Below are positions 36,210 to 46,392 of a DNA stretch of 64,000 bases, piece by piece. A program made the translations under genes and the position numbers. How positions within the stretch are numbered: the first letter of the stretch is position 1; each line of letters opens with the position of its first letter. Origin of the DNA: Pseudonocardia sp. EC080619-01 (GTDB taxonomy: Bacteria > Actinomycetota > Actinomycetes > Mycobacteriales > Pseudonocardiaceae); the NCBI RefSeq assembly GCF_001420995.1, contig NZ_CP012184.1:1162501-1226500 (forward strand). The letters run 5' to 3'. The notes beneath the pieces are model-generated. The model ran no database searches, was not told the DNA's origin, and saw only the letters and a program-made list of their open reading frames with translations.

Positions 36210-36286
36210 ACCCGGTTCGCACGGGATCGCTCGGCTCGCACGAGGTCCGACCCCGTGCGAACGACCCGACCCCGTGCGAACCCGGT
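36210..36286. repeat. Palindromic array of 19-nt phased TTCGCAC/GTGCGAA units
   Basis: GGTTCGCACGGG and GGCTCGCACGAG carry GCAC at 36219 and 36238; then inverted CCCGTGCGAAC units carry GTGC at 36255 and 36274. Steps are 19 nt and the turn is 17 nt. The outer arms (36210-36225 and 36271-36286) are nearly perfect complements. It lies between the convergent hypothetical gene and proS, so it can serve as a two-way terminator. Confidence 0.8.
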
Positions 36287-36319
36287 GGCTCCGGGGGGCG
36301 GCGCGGGCGGGAGTTCCCG

Positions 36320-38065
36320 TCAGGCGCCGCGGACGACTCCCGCGACGTGGGCGGCCGCGCCGTCGCGCGGGATCTCGGTCCGCTCGCCCGTCGCACGGTC
36401 CTTGAGCTCGATCTTCCCGTCGGCCAGCCCCCGGCCGACGACGACGATCGTCGGCACCCCGACCAGCTCGGCGTCGGCGAACTTGACCCCGGGCGAGGCC
36501 TTGCGGTCGTCGAGGATCACCGACAGGCCCTCGGCCTCCAGCTCCGCGGCGAGGACCTCGCCGCCCTCGAGCAGCTCGGCCGACTTCCCGGCGACGACGA
36601 CGTGGACGTCGAACGGCGCCACCGAGCGCGGCCAGACGAGACCGGAGTCGTCGTGGCACTGCTCGGCGATCGCCGCGACCAGCCGCGAGACCCCGATGCC
36701 GTAGGACCCCATCGTGATCCGCACCGGCTTCGAGTCGGGGCCCAGCGCGTCGAGCGAGAACGCGTCGGCGTACTTGCGGCCGAGCTGGAAGATGTGCCCG
36801 ATCTCGATGCCGCGCGCGGCCTCCAGGACCCCTTCCCCGTCGGGGCTGGGGTCACCGGCGCGCACCTCGGCGGCCTCGATCGTGCCGTCCGGGGTGAAGT
36901 CGCGGCCCGCCACGAGGTCGACGACGTGGTGGTCGGCCTTGTCGGCGCCGGTCACCCAGGCGGTGCCGGTGACGATCCGCGGGTCGACGAGGTACCGGAC
37001 ACCGTTCGCGGCCAGCGCCGCCGGGCCGATGTAGCCCTTGACCAGGAACGCGTTGCGGGCGAAGTCGGCCTCCTCCAGGAGCTCGACCTGGGCGGGTTCG
37101 AGGGCCGCCTCGAGCCGCTTCATGTCGACCTCGCGGTCGCCGGGCACGCCGACGCCGACCAGCTCCCAGCTGTCCGCGCCCGGCTGCCGGGTCTTGACCA
37201 GGACGTTCTTCAGCGTGTCCGCCGCGGTGAAGGTCCGGTCGGTGTGCTCGTTGAGGTAGGTCACGAGCGTCTCGATGGTCGGCGTGTCCGGCGTGTGGTG
37301 GACCTGGGCCGCGGGCAGCCCGTCGAGCGGGATCGCCGGGGGCGCGGGGGTGGTGACCGCCTCGACGTTCGCCGCGTACCCGCCGAGCCCGCGGACGAAC
37401 GTGTCCTCCCCCGTCTCCGACTCGGCGAGGAACTCCTCGGACGCCGAGCCGCCCATCGCCCCGGACGTGGCCGCCACGATCACGTACTTCAGCGCGAGGC
37501 GGTCGAAGATCCGGATGTAGGTGCCGCGGTGCTTGCCGTAGGACTCCGAGAGCCCCTCGTCGGACAGGTCGAACGAGTACGAGTCCTTCATCAGGAACTC
37601 GCGGCCGCGCAGGATGCCGGCGCGGGGCCGCTCCTCGTCGCGGTACTTGGTCTGGATCTGGTAGAGGACGACCGGGTAGTCCTTGTACGACGAGTACTCG
37701 CCCTTCACCGCGAGCGTGAACAGCTCCTCGTGGGTGGGGCCGAGCAGGTAGTCGCCGCCCTTGCGGTCCTGGATGCGGAACAGCGCCGGGCCGTACTCGG
37801 TCCACCGGTTCGTCGCCTCGTAGGGCTCACGCGGCAGCAGCGCGGGGAACTGGATCTCCTGGCCGCCCATGGCGTCCATCTCCTCGCGCACCACGTTCTC
37901 GATGCGGCGGAGCACCTTGAGCCCGAGCGGCAGCCAGGAGTAGACCCCCGGGGCGACGCGACGGACGTAGCCGGCGCGGACCAGCAGCTTGTGGCTGGGC
38001 ACCTCCGCGTCGGCCGGGTCCTCACGCAGGGTGCGTAGGAACAGCGACGACATCCGGGTCAACAC
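36320..38065 (-). CDS. proS: Prolyl-tRNA synthetase
   Basis: Charges tRNA-Pro. 581 residues, bacterial type with an editing (INS) domain between motifs 2 and 3 (about 220-400). Class II motifs: motif 1 around [19 protein letters not shown], motif 2 around [19 protein letters not shown], motif 3 [13 protein letters not shown]. The C-terminal anticodon-binding domain starts near 475. GTG at 38065 follows a TACCCT -10 by 7 nt (leaderless); an ATG four codons later is an alternative. Gene position matches Rv2845c. Confidence 0.97.
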   Translation of the reverse strand: MLTRMSSLFLRTLREDPADAEVPSHKLLVRAGYVRRVAPGVYSWLPLGLKVLRRIENVVREEMDAMGGQEIQFPALLPREPYEATNRWTEYGPALFRIQDRKGGDYLLGPTHEELFTLAVKGEYSSYKDYPVVLYQIQTKYRDEERPRAGILRGREFLMKDSYSFDLSDEGLSESYGKHRGTYIRIFDRLALKYVIVAATSGAMGGSASEEFLAESETGEDTFVRGLGGYAANVEAVTTPAPPAIPLDGLPAAQVHHTPDTPTIETLVTYLNEHTDRTFTAADTLKNVLVKTRQPGADSWELVGVGVPGDREVDMKRLEAALEPAQVELLEEADFARNAFLVKGYIGPAALAANGVRYLVDPRIVTGTAWVTGADKADHHVVDLVAGRDFTPDGTIEAAEVRAGDPSPDGEGVLEAARGIEIGHIFQLGRKYADAFSLDALGPDSKPVRITMGSYGIGVSRLVAAIAEQCHDDSGLVWPRSVAPFDVHVVVAGKSAELLEGGEVLAAELEAEGLSVILDDRKASPGVKFADAELVGVPTIVVVGRGLADGKIELKDRATGERTEIPRDGAAAHVAGVVRGA

Positions 38066-38151
38066 CCGGAGAAGGGTAGCGACGCCCCCCGCGGCCGCTC
38101 ACCCCGGTTCCGGCGGGAACAGTGACCCACGCCATCGGCGTTGGCCCGGGC

Positions 38152-38574
38152 ATGGGAGACGAACAGCACGACCTGCTCGGGAACGCCCGTCAGGGCGTCC
38201 TCGCGACCATCAAGCGCAGCGGGATGCCGCAGCTGTCACCGGTCACCCCGTACTACGACCGCGCCGCCGGCACCATCGGCGTCTCGATGACCGAGGGCCG
38301 GGCGAAGACGGCGAACCTGCGCCGCGACCCGCGGGCCGCCCTGTCGGTGGAGAGCGCGGACGGCCGCGCCTGGGCGACCGCCGAGGGGCCGGTCGAGCTC
38401 GCCGTACCCGACGACTCCCCGGACGGCCCGGCGGTGCAGGCACTCGTCGACTGGTACCGGGCGGCCGCGGGCGAGCACCCGGACTGGGACGACTTCCGCG
38501 CGGCCATGGTGCGCGACCGCCGGGTGCTCATGACGATGCACGTCCAGCGGGTCTACGGCGAGCGGATCGGCTGA
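38152..38574 (+). CDS. PPOX-class split-barrel oxidoreductase, probably F420-dependent
   Basis: A 140-residue pyridoxamine-phosphate-oxidase-like protein. The N-terminal GNARQGVLATIKRSGMPQLSPV, then GVSMTEGRAKTANLRRDPRAALSVE are typical of actinobacterial PPOX-class F420-dependent enzymes, whose substrates are mostly unknown. The ATG at 38152 is preferred on length; a GTG at 38122 adds ten residues. It converges on metX with 10 bp between stops. Confidence 0.82.
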   Translation: MGDEQHDLLGNARQGVLATIKRSGMPQLSPVTPYYDRAAGTIGVSMTEGRAKTANLRRDPRAALSVESADGRAWATAEGPVELAVPDDSPDGPAVQALVDWYRAAAGEHPDWDDFRAAMVRDRRVLMTMHVQRVYGERIG

Positions 38575-38584
38575 CCGGCACGGG

Positions 38585-39724
38585 TCAGGGCGCCGGTTCG
38601 GCCAGCAGCTCCCCGAGCATCCGCGCGACCGTCGGCGTCTCGACGAGGAACCCGTCGTGCCCGTACGGCGAGTCGATCACCTTCAGCGGGTCCGCGTTCG
38701 GGATCCCGGCGGCCAGCTCCTCCTGCTCGGCGAGCGGGTAGAGCCGGTCCGACGTGACACCGGCGACGTAGGTCCGGGCCCGGACCCGGGACAGCGCCGG
38801 CCCCGTCCCACCTCGCCCGCGACCGACGTCGTGGTGGTTCATGGCCTGGGTGAGCCGGACGTAGGACGCCGCGTCGAACCGCCGCACCAGCTTGACGGCG
38901 TGGTGGTCCAGGTACGACTCGACGGCGTACCGGCCCCCGTCGAGCGGGTCCTCGCCGTCCTGCGGGTCACGGCCGAAGCGGGTCGCCAGCTCGTACCCGG
39001 AGCGGTAGCTCAGGTGCGCGATCCGGCGGGCGATGCCCAGGCCGCGCCAGGGACCCTCGGGCAGCTGGTGGTAGTCGCCGCCGTGCCAGTGCGGGTCGGC
39101 ACGGATGGCCTCGATCTGCGGGGCCGCCCAGCCGATCTGGTCCGCCGACGACCCCGCGGGCCCGGCCAGCAGGAACAGCCGCCGGACCCGGTCGGGCTCG
39201 GTCGCCGCCCACTCCAGCGACCGCATCGACCCCATCGAGCCGCCGATCACGCAGGCGAACGCGTCGATGCCGAGCGCGTCGGCGAGGTGCTGCTCGGCGA
39301 CCACCGAGTCCCGCACGGTGACCAGCGGGAACCGGCTCCCCCAGGTGCGTCCGTCCGGCGCGGTGGAGGCCGGCCCGGTGCTGCCCTGGCAGCCGCCGAC
39401 CGCGTTCGGGGCGACGACGAACCAGTGCGCCGGGTCCAGCGGCCCGCCCGGCGTGATCAGTCCCGGCCACCAGCCCGCCGTCGGGTGTCCGGGCCCGGCG
39501 GGACCCTCGAGGTGGGTGTCCCCGGTCAGGGCGTGCAGCACCAGCACGGCGTTCGAGCCGTCCGGTGCCAGCTCGCCCCACGTCTCGTAGGAGAGCCGCA
39601 CCCCCGGCAGCTCACCACCCGCCTCCAGTTTCAGCGGGGCGGGGAGGTCGAGGAACCTGCGGCGGCCGGGGTCGTCCCCCTCCCGCCAGGCGCCGCTGGC
39701 GGGAGGGAGCGGTGTGTCGTTCAC
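38585..39724 (-). CDS. metX: Homoserine O-acetyltransferase MetX
   Basis: Activates homoserine for sulfur incorporation in methionine synthesis. 379 residues, alpha/beta-hydrolase fold. Nucleophile S163 in GGSMGSM, Asp in AGVTSDRLYPLAEQ and His in YGHDGFLVE make the triad; YETWGEL and NAVGGCQGSTGP are family blocks. Acetyl rather than succinyl specificity is assumed from clade. GTG at 39724. It follows metY by 45 bp on the same strand, so both are probably controlled by the leader peptide before metY. Confidence 0.95.
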   Translation of the reverse strand: MNDTPLPPASGAWREGDDPGRRRFLDLPAPLKLEAGGELPGVRLSYETWGELAPDGSNAVLVLHALTGDTHLEGPAGPGHPTAGWWPGLITPGGPLDPAHWFVVAPNAVGGCQGSTGPASTAPDGRTWGSRFPLVTVRDSVVAEQHLADALGIDAFACVIGGSMGSMRSLEWAATEPDRVRRLFLLAGPAGSSADQIGWAAPQIEAIRADPHWHGGDYHQLPEGPWRGLGIARRIAHLSYRSGYELATRFGRDPQDGEDPLDGGRYAVESYLDHHAVKLVRRFDAASYVRLTQAMNHHDVGRGRGGTGPALSRVRARTYVAGVTSDRLYPLAEQEELAAGIPNADPLKVIDSPYGHDGFLVETPTVARMLGELLAEPAP

Positions 39725-39769
39725 GTCCGACAGGAGATCAGATCCGGGGTTCGTTCCGACAGGCTGCTC

Positions 39770-41230
<1,461 letters not shown>

Positions 41231-41305
41231 TCAGCGACGAGGGCGACAGGTCGCGCTCGTGATCCGCATGAAGTCGACGTGCAGTCGCGCCACGAGGCAG
41301 GTCAC
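41231..41305 (-). CDS. Leaderless Cys-containing leader peptide of metY-metX
   Basis: A 24-codon frame, GTG at 41305 to TGA at 41231: MTCLVARLHVDFM and then RITSATCRPRR. Small actinobacterial leader peptides with the pattern (R/K)xHVDxxRxxSAxCRxxR are known ahead of sulfur-metabolism genes. In mycobacteria, Cys codons in leaderless uORFs let ribosome stalling control downstream cys genes. Here Cys occurs at 3 and 20. A TAGGTT -10 (41313-41318) ends 7 nt before the GTG, so the mRNA starts at or very near the GTG. The following 150 nt are extremely GC-rich and could form the attenuator. Confidence 0.78.
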   Translation of the reverse strand: MTCLVARLHVDFMRITSATCRPRR

Positions 41306-41312
41306 CCGGCCG

Positions 41313-41318
41313 AACCTA
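41313..41318 (-). promoter_or_regulatory. -10 box of leader peptide/metY/metX transcript
   Basis: TAGGTT on the minus strand, 7 nt upstream of the leader peptide GTG. It fits the TANNNT form and spacing of the other leaderless starts in this window. The divergent yaaA gene has its own TAGGCT at 41398-41403. Confidence 0.6.
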
Positions 41319-41411
41319 GTCGCGTCGCAGGGGTCGCACAACGCCCCGTCGGGGCGTAGCCGGCGGGCGCGCCTCCCGGTCCGCCCGGGCCGCGAACTAG
41401 GCTGCTCCGCC

Positions 41412-42161
41412 GTGCTCGTGCTGCTGCCGCCCTCGGAGACCAAACGCGACGGCGGGGACGGCGCGCCGCTCGATCTCGCTGCGCTCTCCCACGACGCCGA
41501 CCTCGGCGCCGTCCGCAAGGAACTGGTGGGTGAGCTCGTCGCGCTCACCGCCGACCGTCCGGCGGCCCTGCGAGCGCTGGGCCTGTCCGCGGGTCAGGCC
41601 GCGGAGGTCGACCGGGACGCCGCGCTGACCACGTCGCCGACGATGCCCGCGCTGGACCGCTACACCGGCGTCCTCTACGACGCCCTCGACTCCGGCTCCT
41701 TCACCCGCGCCGTCCGGGACCGGGCCCGGTCCCGGCTGGCGGTCTGCTCGGCCCTGTTCGGGCTGCTCGGGGCCGACGACCCGATCCCCGCCTACCGGCT
41801 CTCGGCCTCGGCGAAGCTGCCCGGCTCGGGCACCCTCGCGGCACGGTGGCGACCGGTGCTCGACCCGCTGCTGGCCCGGATCGCCGGCGGCGAGCTCGTC
41901 GTGGACCTGCGGTCCGGCGGCTACGCCGCGCTGGGCGCGGTCCCCGGCGCGGTGACGGTGAACGTCCTCGCCGTCCGTCCCGACGGCAGCCGCTCGGTGG
42001 TCAGCCACCACAACAAGTCGCACAAGGGCGGGCTGGCCCGGCTGCTGGCGACCTCGCGGGCCGAGCCGTCCGATGCCGGGGCGGTCGCCCGGATCGCGCG
42101 GCGCGCCGGGCACGCGGTGGAGCGGACCGGGAACCACCTCGACCTGGTGATCCCCGCCTGA
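41412..42161 (+). CDS. yaaA: YaaA-family peroxide stress protein (DUF328)
   Basis: A 249-residue protein of the YaaA family, which in E. coli lowers free iron during peroxide stress and binds DNA. Landmarks: LLPPSETK at the N-terminus, the central FGLLGADDPIPAYRLSASAKL and the late HHNKSHKGGLARLL. GTG at 41412 follows TAGGCT (41398-41403) by 8 nt (leaderless). It diverges from the metY leader. Confidence 0.93.
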   Translation: MLVLLPPSETKRDGGDGAPLDLAALSHDADLGAVRKELVGELVALTADRPAALRALGLSAGQAAEVDRDAALTTSPTMPALDRYTGVLYDALDSGSFTRAVRDRARSRLAVCSALFGLLGADDPIPAYRLSASAKLPGSGTLAARWRPVLDPLLARIAGGELVVDLRSGGYAALGAVPGAVTVNVLAVRPDGSRSVVSHHNKSHKGGLARLLATSRAEPSDAGAVARIARRAGHAVERTGNHLDLVIPA

Positions 42162-42231
42162 CGGGCGGTCCCACGATCGGAGCCCGACCGGGCATACCGG
42201 ACACAGCACGCGATCCGGCAGGATCTTCCAC

Positions 42232-42702
42232 ATGGTCGAGCAGCTCAACGCCGTCGTGGACACCCTGCACCCGGTCCTGCAGGTCCTCGCCGTGGTGGTC
42301 ATCGGGATCGTGCCGTTCCTGGAGTCCTACGTCGGCGCTGGCGTCGGGGCCCTCGCCGGGATGCCGGTCGTGCTCGCCGTCACCGCCGCCGTGGTCGGGA
42401 ACCTGCTCGCGCTGGCCGTCGCGGTGTGGCTGGGCGACCGCGCCCGGCGCGGCCTCACCCGGGGCGGGGAGAAGCCGCAGAGCGAGCGGCGCCGGAAGCT
42501 GATCGCCCGGGTCGACCGGTACGGCGTGCCGGTCGCCTCGCTGCTCGCGCCGACCCTGATGGCGATCTCGCTGACCGCCTTCGCCATGGTCGCGGCCGGG
42601 CTGGACCGCAGGCAGGTCGTGGTGTGGCAGACCGTGACCGTCGTCGTCTGGGGCGTGCTGTTCGGCGCGCTCGGGCTCGGGGCGCTGAGCGCGCTGGGGT
42701 GA
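42232..42702 (+). CDS. Small multidrug-export-like membrane protein (COG2426 type)
   Basis: A 156-residue membrane protein with about four hydrophobic segments. VVVIGIVPFLESYVGAGVGA (about 21-40) and the later VPVASLLAPTLMAISLTAF are typical of the family labelled small multi-drug export proteins. No substrate has been established for most members. A basic loop (RRGLTRGGEKPQSERRRKL) lies between helices 2 and 3. ATG at 42232. Confidence 0.72.
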   Translation: MVEQLNAVVDTLHPVLQVLAVVVIGIVPFLESYVGAGVGALAGMPVVLAVTAAVVGNLLALAVAVWLGDRARRGLTRGGEKPQSERRRKLIARVDRYGVPVASLLAPTLMAISLTAFAMVAAGLDRRQVVVWQTVTVVVWGVLFGALGLGALSALG

Positions 42703-43118
42703 ACCCGGCGGGCCCGGGGTCTCGGGGGTCTCGCCGCTGCGGAGTGCCCGACCGGTTCGGTCGGCCGGTCGGCCTGTCGTTCGCCTGGTCGGTGGCTCGG
42801 CGGACCTGTGGGCCGGCGGACCTGTGGGCCGGCGGGTCGGCGGGGTCGGCGGGTCGGCGGGTCGGCGGACCAGGCGCGATAACCGGTGGCGCCCGGGGGG
42901 CGACGCCCGGCAGTCTGCTCGTCGCCGGAGGGACCGGTGCGCGGGACGACCGCGCCGAGGGAGCGGGGAGGTGCGTACCGATGGCCGTCACGCCCGTCCG
43001 GGTGCGCGCTGCGCGCCCGTCCCGCCCGTCCCGCCCGTCCCCGCCCCGCGGCTGACCCGGCGCCTCCGAGAGGCGCGTCCGGCACCGCGTGGCGCCCTGC
43101 CGCCCTCCGGAGCCCACC
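42703..43118. other. Gene-free gap with GC-rich short repeats
   Basis: There is no convincing gene. 42797-42872 is a run of related units: two copies of the 16-mer GGCGGACCTGTGGGCC followed by several GGTCGGCGG repeats. The remainder (42873-43118) includes CCCGTCCCGCCCGTC and CTCCTCGCACTC micro-repeats and leads into the RIO gene. No promoter motif stands out. Confidence 0.7.
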
Positions 43119-44050
43119 GTGCACTCCTCGCACTCCTCGCACTCCTCACGACCGTCCGAACCCGTCCGCCGCCGTCGCCGCCGATTCGACGACGAGGACA
43201 CCCCCGGCCGACCCGCGGCCGTCCCCTCCCACCTGTCCGATCTCGACGGTCGAGCCGGGTCCGACCCGGACGCCCCGCCCGAGGGTGACCGCTGGAGCAC
43301 CTGGCCGTCGGTGCCCGCCGGATCGCGCGGGCCGCGCCCGTGGCCGTCCTGGCTGGTCACCGCGACCGGCGCCGTCGACCGCGAGCGCGGCGTGCTCAAG
43401 ACCGGCAAGGAGGCCGACGTCCACCTGGTCGAGCGCGGTCTGCCCGGCCGTCCGGGAGTGCTGCTGGCCGCCAAGCGGTACCGCGACGCCGCACACCGCT
43501 GTTCCACCGCGACGAGGGCTACCTCGAGGGACGCCGCGTCCGGAGGTCCCGGGAGAACCGGGCGATGGCCCGGCGCACGTCCGTCGGCCGCGACATGATC
43601 GCGGTCCGGTGGGCGGAGGCGGAGTTCGCCGCGCTGGCCCGGCTGCACGACGCCGGCGCACCCGTCCCGTACCCGGTGTCGGTCGCGGGCACCGAGGTGC
43701 TGATGGAGTTCCTCGGCACCCCCGACGGCACCGCGGCGCCCCGGCTGGCCGCGTCCCGCCCGGGGCCCGACGAGCGGGACGCCCTCTGGTCAGGCCTGGC
43801 CCGCGCGCTCGGCATCCTGGCCGGCCTCGGGTACGCCCACGGCGACCTGTCCGCCTACAACGTCCTGGTCCACGACGGCCGGCCGGTGCTGATCGACCTG
43901 CCGCAGGTGGTGGACGTCGTCGGGAACCCGCGGGGGCCGGAGTTCCTGGAGCGCGACGTCCGGCGGATCGGAGAGTGGTTCGTCGCCCGCGGGCTCGACC
44001 CGGACGCCCCGGACTCGCTCCTGGCCGACCTGTGCAGCCGTCTGTACTGA
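43119..44050 (+). pseudogene. RIO-type serine protein kinase, frameshifted
   Basis: A RIO1-like kinase gene split by a single-base frameshift near 43499. The first part (frame of 43119) has a basic N-terminus, then LKTGKEADVHLVERG and LLAAKRYRDAAHR (ATP-site Lys). It should continue LFHRDEGYLEGR, but that lies in the +2 frame (43502 on), as if one C were missing in CACCGC(C)TGTTC. The second part has the catalytic loop HGDLSAYNVLVHDGRP and the metal-binding IDLPQVVDV, and ends at 44050. The GTG at 43119 has GGAG upstream. Either a true mutation or a sequencing error; all catalytic residues are intact in pieces. Confidence 0.85.
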
Positions 44051-44066
44051 CGGCCCGGGCCCGCCA

Positions 44067-44096
44067 CCGGGCAGGGCACCCGCGTGCCCTGCCCGG
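44067..44096 (+). terminator. 13-bp terminator hairpin after RIO gene
   Basis: CCGGGCAGGGCAC (44067-44079) pairs exactly with 44084-44096 around CCGC. It begins 16 nt past the stop of the RIO kinase gene and is followed directly by decaying 34-nt repeats. Confidence 0.8.
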
Positions 44097-44230
44097 CTCG
44101 CCCCACAGGGCCCGCCCACGCCCTGCCCCGGCTCGCCCGCAGAGCTCGCCCACGCCCTACCCGGCTCGTCCCGCAGGGCCAGCTCACGCCCTGCCCGACT
44201 CGGTCCGTGGGCTCGCCCCCGCCCTGCGTC
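44095..44230. repeat. Four degenerate ~34-nt direct repeats
   Basis: Units start at GGCTCG or GACTCG at 44095, 44130, 44163 and 44197. Each has the layout GGCTCG, CCCGCAGGGC, then CACGCCCTGCCC. Steps are 33-35 nt. No open frame of interest. They precede the 20-nt phased array at 44268. Confidence 0.7.
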
Positions 44231-44267
44231 CGGCCCCGGCGCCGCAGCCGTCCAGGCCCGGGCACCA

Positions 44268-44410
44268 CCGCACAGGCTCAGGCCCCGCCGCACAGGCACC
44301 GCCCCAGCCGCACAGCTACCGGTCCGGCCGCACAGATACCGCCTGAACCGCGCAGGCTCCGGGCCCACCGCACACGGTGCAACCCGCGCGAACGCCCGAA
44401 ACCTGTGCGG
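44268..44410. repeat. Array of 20-nt phased CCGCACAG units upstream of helicase
   Basis: CCGCACAG (or CCGCGCAG) starts at 44268, 44288, 44308, 44328 and 44348, with a sixth partial unit at 44368: exactly 20 nt each time, while the 12 nt between cores vary. An inverted CTGTGCGG follows at 44403-44410. The same core and period recur downstream of the helicase at 46393-46770. There is no gene in 44051-44613. Confidence 0.85.
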
Positions 44411-44451
44411 TTGCGCCGAGGGGTGAGGGCGGGGTGGATGGGGGGCGGGCG

Positions 44452-44457
44452 TAAGAT
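44452..44457 (+). promoter_or_regulatory. Putative -10 box for DEAD-box helicase gene
   Basis: TAAGAT, a close match to TATAAT in an otherwise very GC-rich stretch. It would give a leader of about 150 nt before the TTG start at 44614. Long leaders are common for cold-regulated helicases, but no structure was confirmed here. Confidence 0.45.
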
Positions 44458-44613
44458 CGGTGGACGAGCGTCCGGCGTCCGAGCTGCCGGGCCGAGCCTT
44501 CCCATCACGGAGCGCGCGCCGCGACGACGCCGAGCCGCGCCCGGGCCCGTCGGCCGAGCACCCGCCATCGCAGAGGTCTCCGCAGGACGTGCCACGTCAC
44601 GCGAGGAGACCTG

Positions 44614-46263
44614 TTGTCCAGGCCCCAGTTCCGTCCGCCGTCGCCCGACGCCCCCGAGCGGCGTCCGCGCCGCCGCGCCACCCGCCCGTCGGCGGCGCCC
44701 GGTGAGTCGGTCCCCCGCCGCGGCGACGAGCCCCGCGCGGCCCGCCGCGCGAGCGGTTCCCCCGACCGCGGCCCCCGCCACGGCACCGAGCACCGCCCCG
44801 GCGGTCCCGGGCACGACGCCGGCGACCGTCCCGGCGGCGCCTCCGGCAACCGTCGCACCGAGCGCGACGGGGGCGGTCGCGGTCGCGGCGGCCGTCGTCG
44901 CACCGGCGGTCAGCAGCAGTCCGGCCGCCCGGCCGGTCCCGCGTCCGGGGGTGGCCGCGCCGGTGGGCAGCGGCAGCGCTCCGCCGACGCCGAGGTCGTC
45001 CAGTGGACACCGCCGGCGACGGGCATGCCGTCCTTCGCCGAGCTCGGGCTGCCCGAGGCCCTGGTGAAGTCGCTCGCCGCGCAGGGATTCACCGCCCCGT
45101 TCCCGGTGCAGGCCGCCACCCTTCCCGACACCCTGGCCGGGCGTGACCTGCTCGGGCGCGGGCAGACGGGCTCCGGCAAGACCCTGGCCTTCGGGCTCGC
45201 GCTGCTCGCCCGGATCGCCGGTGACCGCGCCCGGTCGACCGCACCGCTGGGCCTGGTCCTGGTGCCGACGCGGGAGCTCGCCGGCCAGGTCGTCGACGTG
45301 CTGACCCCGCTGGCCGCAGCGGTGAACCTGCGGGTCACCGCCGTCGTCGGTGGTCTGTCGATGAACAAGCAGGTGTCCGAGCTGCGCCGCGGCATCGACC
45401 TGCTCGTCGCGACCCCCGGCCGGCTCACCGACCACCTCCAGCAGGGCACCTGCGACCTCTCCGAGGTCACGATCACCGCGCTCGACGAGGCCGACCGGAT
45501 GGCGGACATGGGCTTCCTGCCGCAGGTCCGCGGGATCCTCGACCGCACCCCGTCCGACGGCCAGCGGCTGCTGTTCTCCGCCACCCTCGACGGCGAGGTC
45601 GACACCCTCGTCCGGCGCCACCTCACCGATCCGGTCACGCGCTCGGTCGCGCCGCCGACGGCGAGCGTCGACACGATGGAGCACCACGTGCTCGTCGTCG
45701 GCAAGGACGACCGCTCCCGGGTGATCGCCGAGATCGCCGCCCGCGAGGGCCGGACGATCATGTTCGTGCGCACCAAGCACGGTGCCGACCGGATGGTGCG
45801 GGTGCTGCGCCGCCAGGGCGTCGCGGCCGGTCCGCTGCACGGAGGGCGCTCGCAGAACCAGCGCAACCGAGCCCTCGACGAGTTCCGCACCGGCGAGGTG
45901 CCGGTGCTGATCGCGACCGACGTGGCCGCCCGCGGCATCCACATCGACGACGTCGGCCTGGTCGTCCACGTCGACCCGCCGGCCGACCCGAAGGCCTATC
46001 TGCACCGCGCCGGCCGGACCGCCCGGGCCGGGGAGGAGGGCGTCGTCGTCACGCTGTCCGCGCCGGAGCAGCGCGCCGAGGTGGACCTCCTCACGAAGCA
46101 GGCGGGGGTGCGTCCCGAGGTCGCGACCGTGACGCCCGGCCACCCGGACCTGGTGCGTGTCACCGGGGCGCGGGAGCCGTCCGGTGAGCCGATCGTCGTC
46201 GCCAAGCCGGCACAGCCGAAGCCGCGGGGCGGTCGCCCCGGCGCCGGGCGACGTCGCCGCTGA
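44614..46263 (+). CDS. DEAD-box ATP-dependent RNA helicase
   Basis: A 549-residue RNA helicase. An N-terminal Arg/Gly/Pro-rich disordered region (1-130) probably binds RNA. Core motifs: Q-motif area FTAPFPVQAATLP, Walker A GQTGSGKT (183-190), PTRELA, DEAD at 291-294, SAT, then domain 2 with ATDVAARGIHIDDV and HRAGRTAR. The C-terminus ends in a basic Arg/Gly tail. The start is the TTG at 44614, supported by GAGGAG at 7-8 nt. It probably remodels mRNA or ribosomal RNA. It is flanked on both sides by the 20-nt phased arrays. Confidence 0.95.
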   Translation: MSRPQFRPPSPDAPERRPRRRATRPSAAPGESVPRRGDEPRAARRASGSPDRGPRHGTEHRPGGPGHDAGDRPGGASGNRRTERDGGGRGRGGRRRTGGQQQSGRPAGPASGGGRAGGQRQRSADAEVVQWTPPATGMPSFAELGLPEALVKSLAAQGFTAPFPVQAATLPDTLAGRDLLGRGQTGSGKTLAFGLALLARIAGDRARSTAPLGLVLVPTRELAGQVVDVLTPLAAAVNLRVTAVVGGLSMNKQVSELRRGIDLLVATPGRLTDHLQQGTCDLSEVTITALDEADRMADMGFLPQVRGILDRTPSDGQRLLFSATLDGEVDTLVRRHLTDPVTRSVAPPTASVDTMEHHVLVVGKDDRSRVIAEIAAREGRTIMFVRTKHGADRMVRVLRRQGVAAGPLHGGRSQNQRNRALDEFRTGEVPVLIATDVAARGIHIDDVGLVVHVDPPADPKAYLHRAGRTARAGEEGVVVTLSAPEQRAEVDLLTKQAGVRPEVATVTPGHPDLVRVTGAREPSGEPIVVAKPAQPKPRGGRPGAGRRRR

Positions 46264-46392
46264 CCCGTCGGCCGGACCGGCGACGCCCGGTCCGGCCGTA
46301 CAGATCGTCTCCGCGCCGCGCGCGGTCCGTGGCTACCGCACGGACTCTGTGGTCGCTGCACAGCGTCGTGGCAGCCGCGCGGGTTCAGTCGC

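Noticed and set aside
42703..43118. Short open frames in the GC-rich gap before the RIO gene
   Set aside because: They consist of Arg/Gly/Pro repeats produced by the micro-repeats and have no ribosome sites or homology-like motifs.
44268..44410. CRISPR-like appearance of evenly spaced short repeats with variable intervals
   Set aside because: The conserved core is only 8 nt with 12-nt intervals, units invert within one array in related gaps, and no cas gene is present. Real CRISPR repeats and spacers are each about 24-40 nt.
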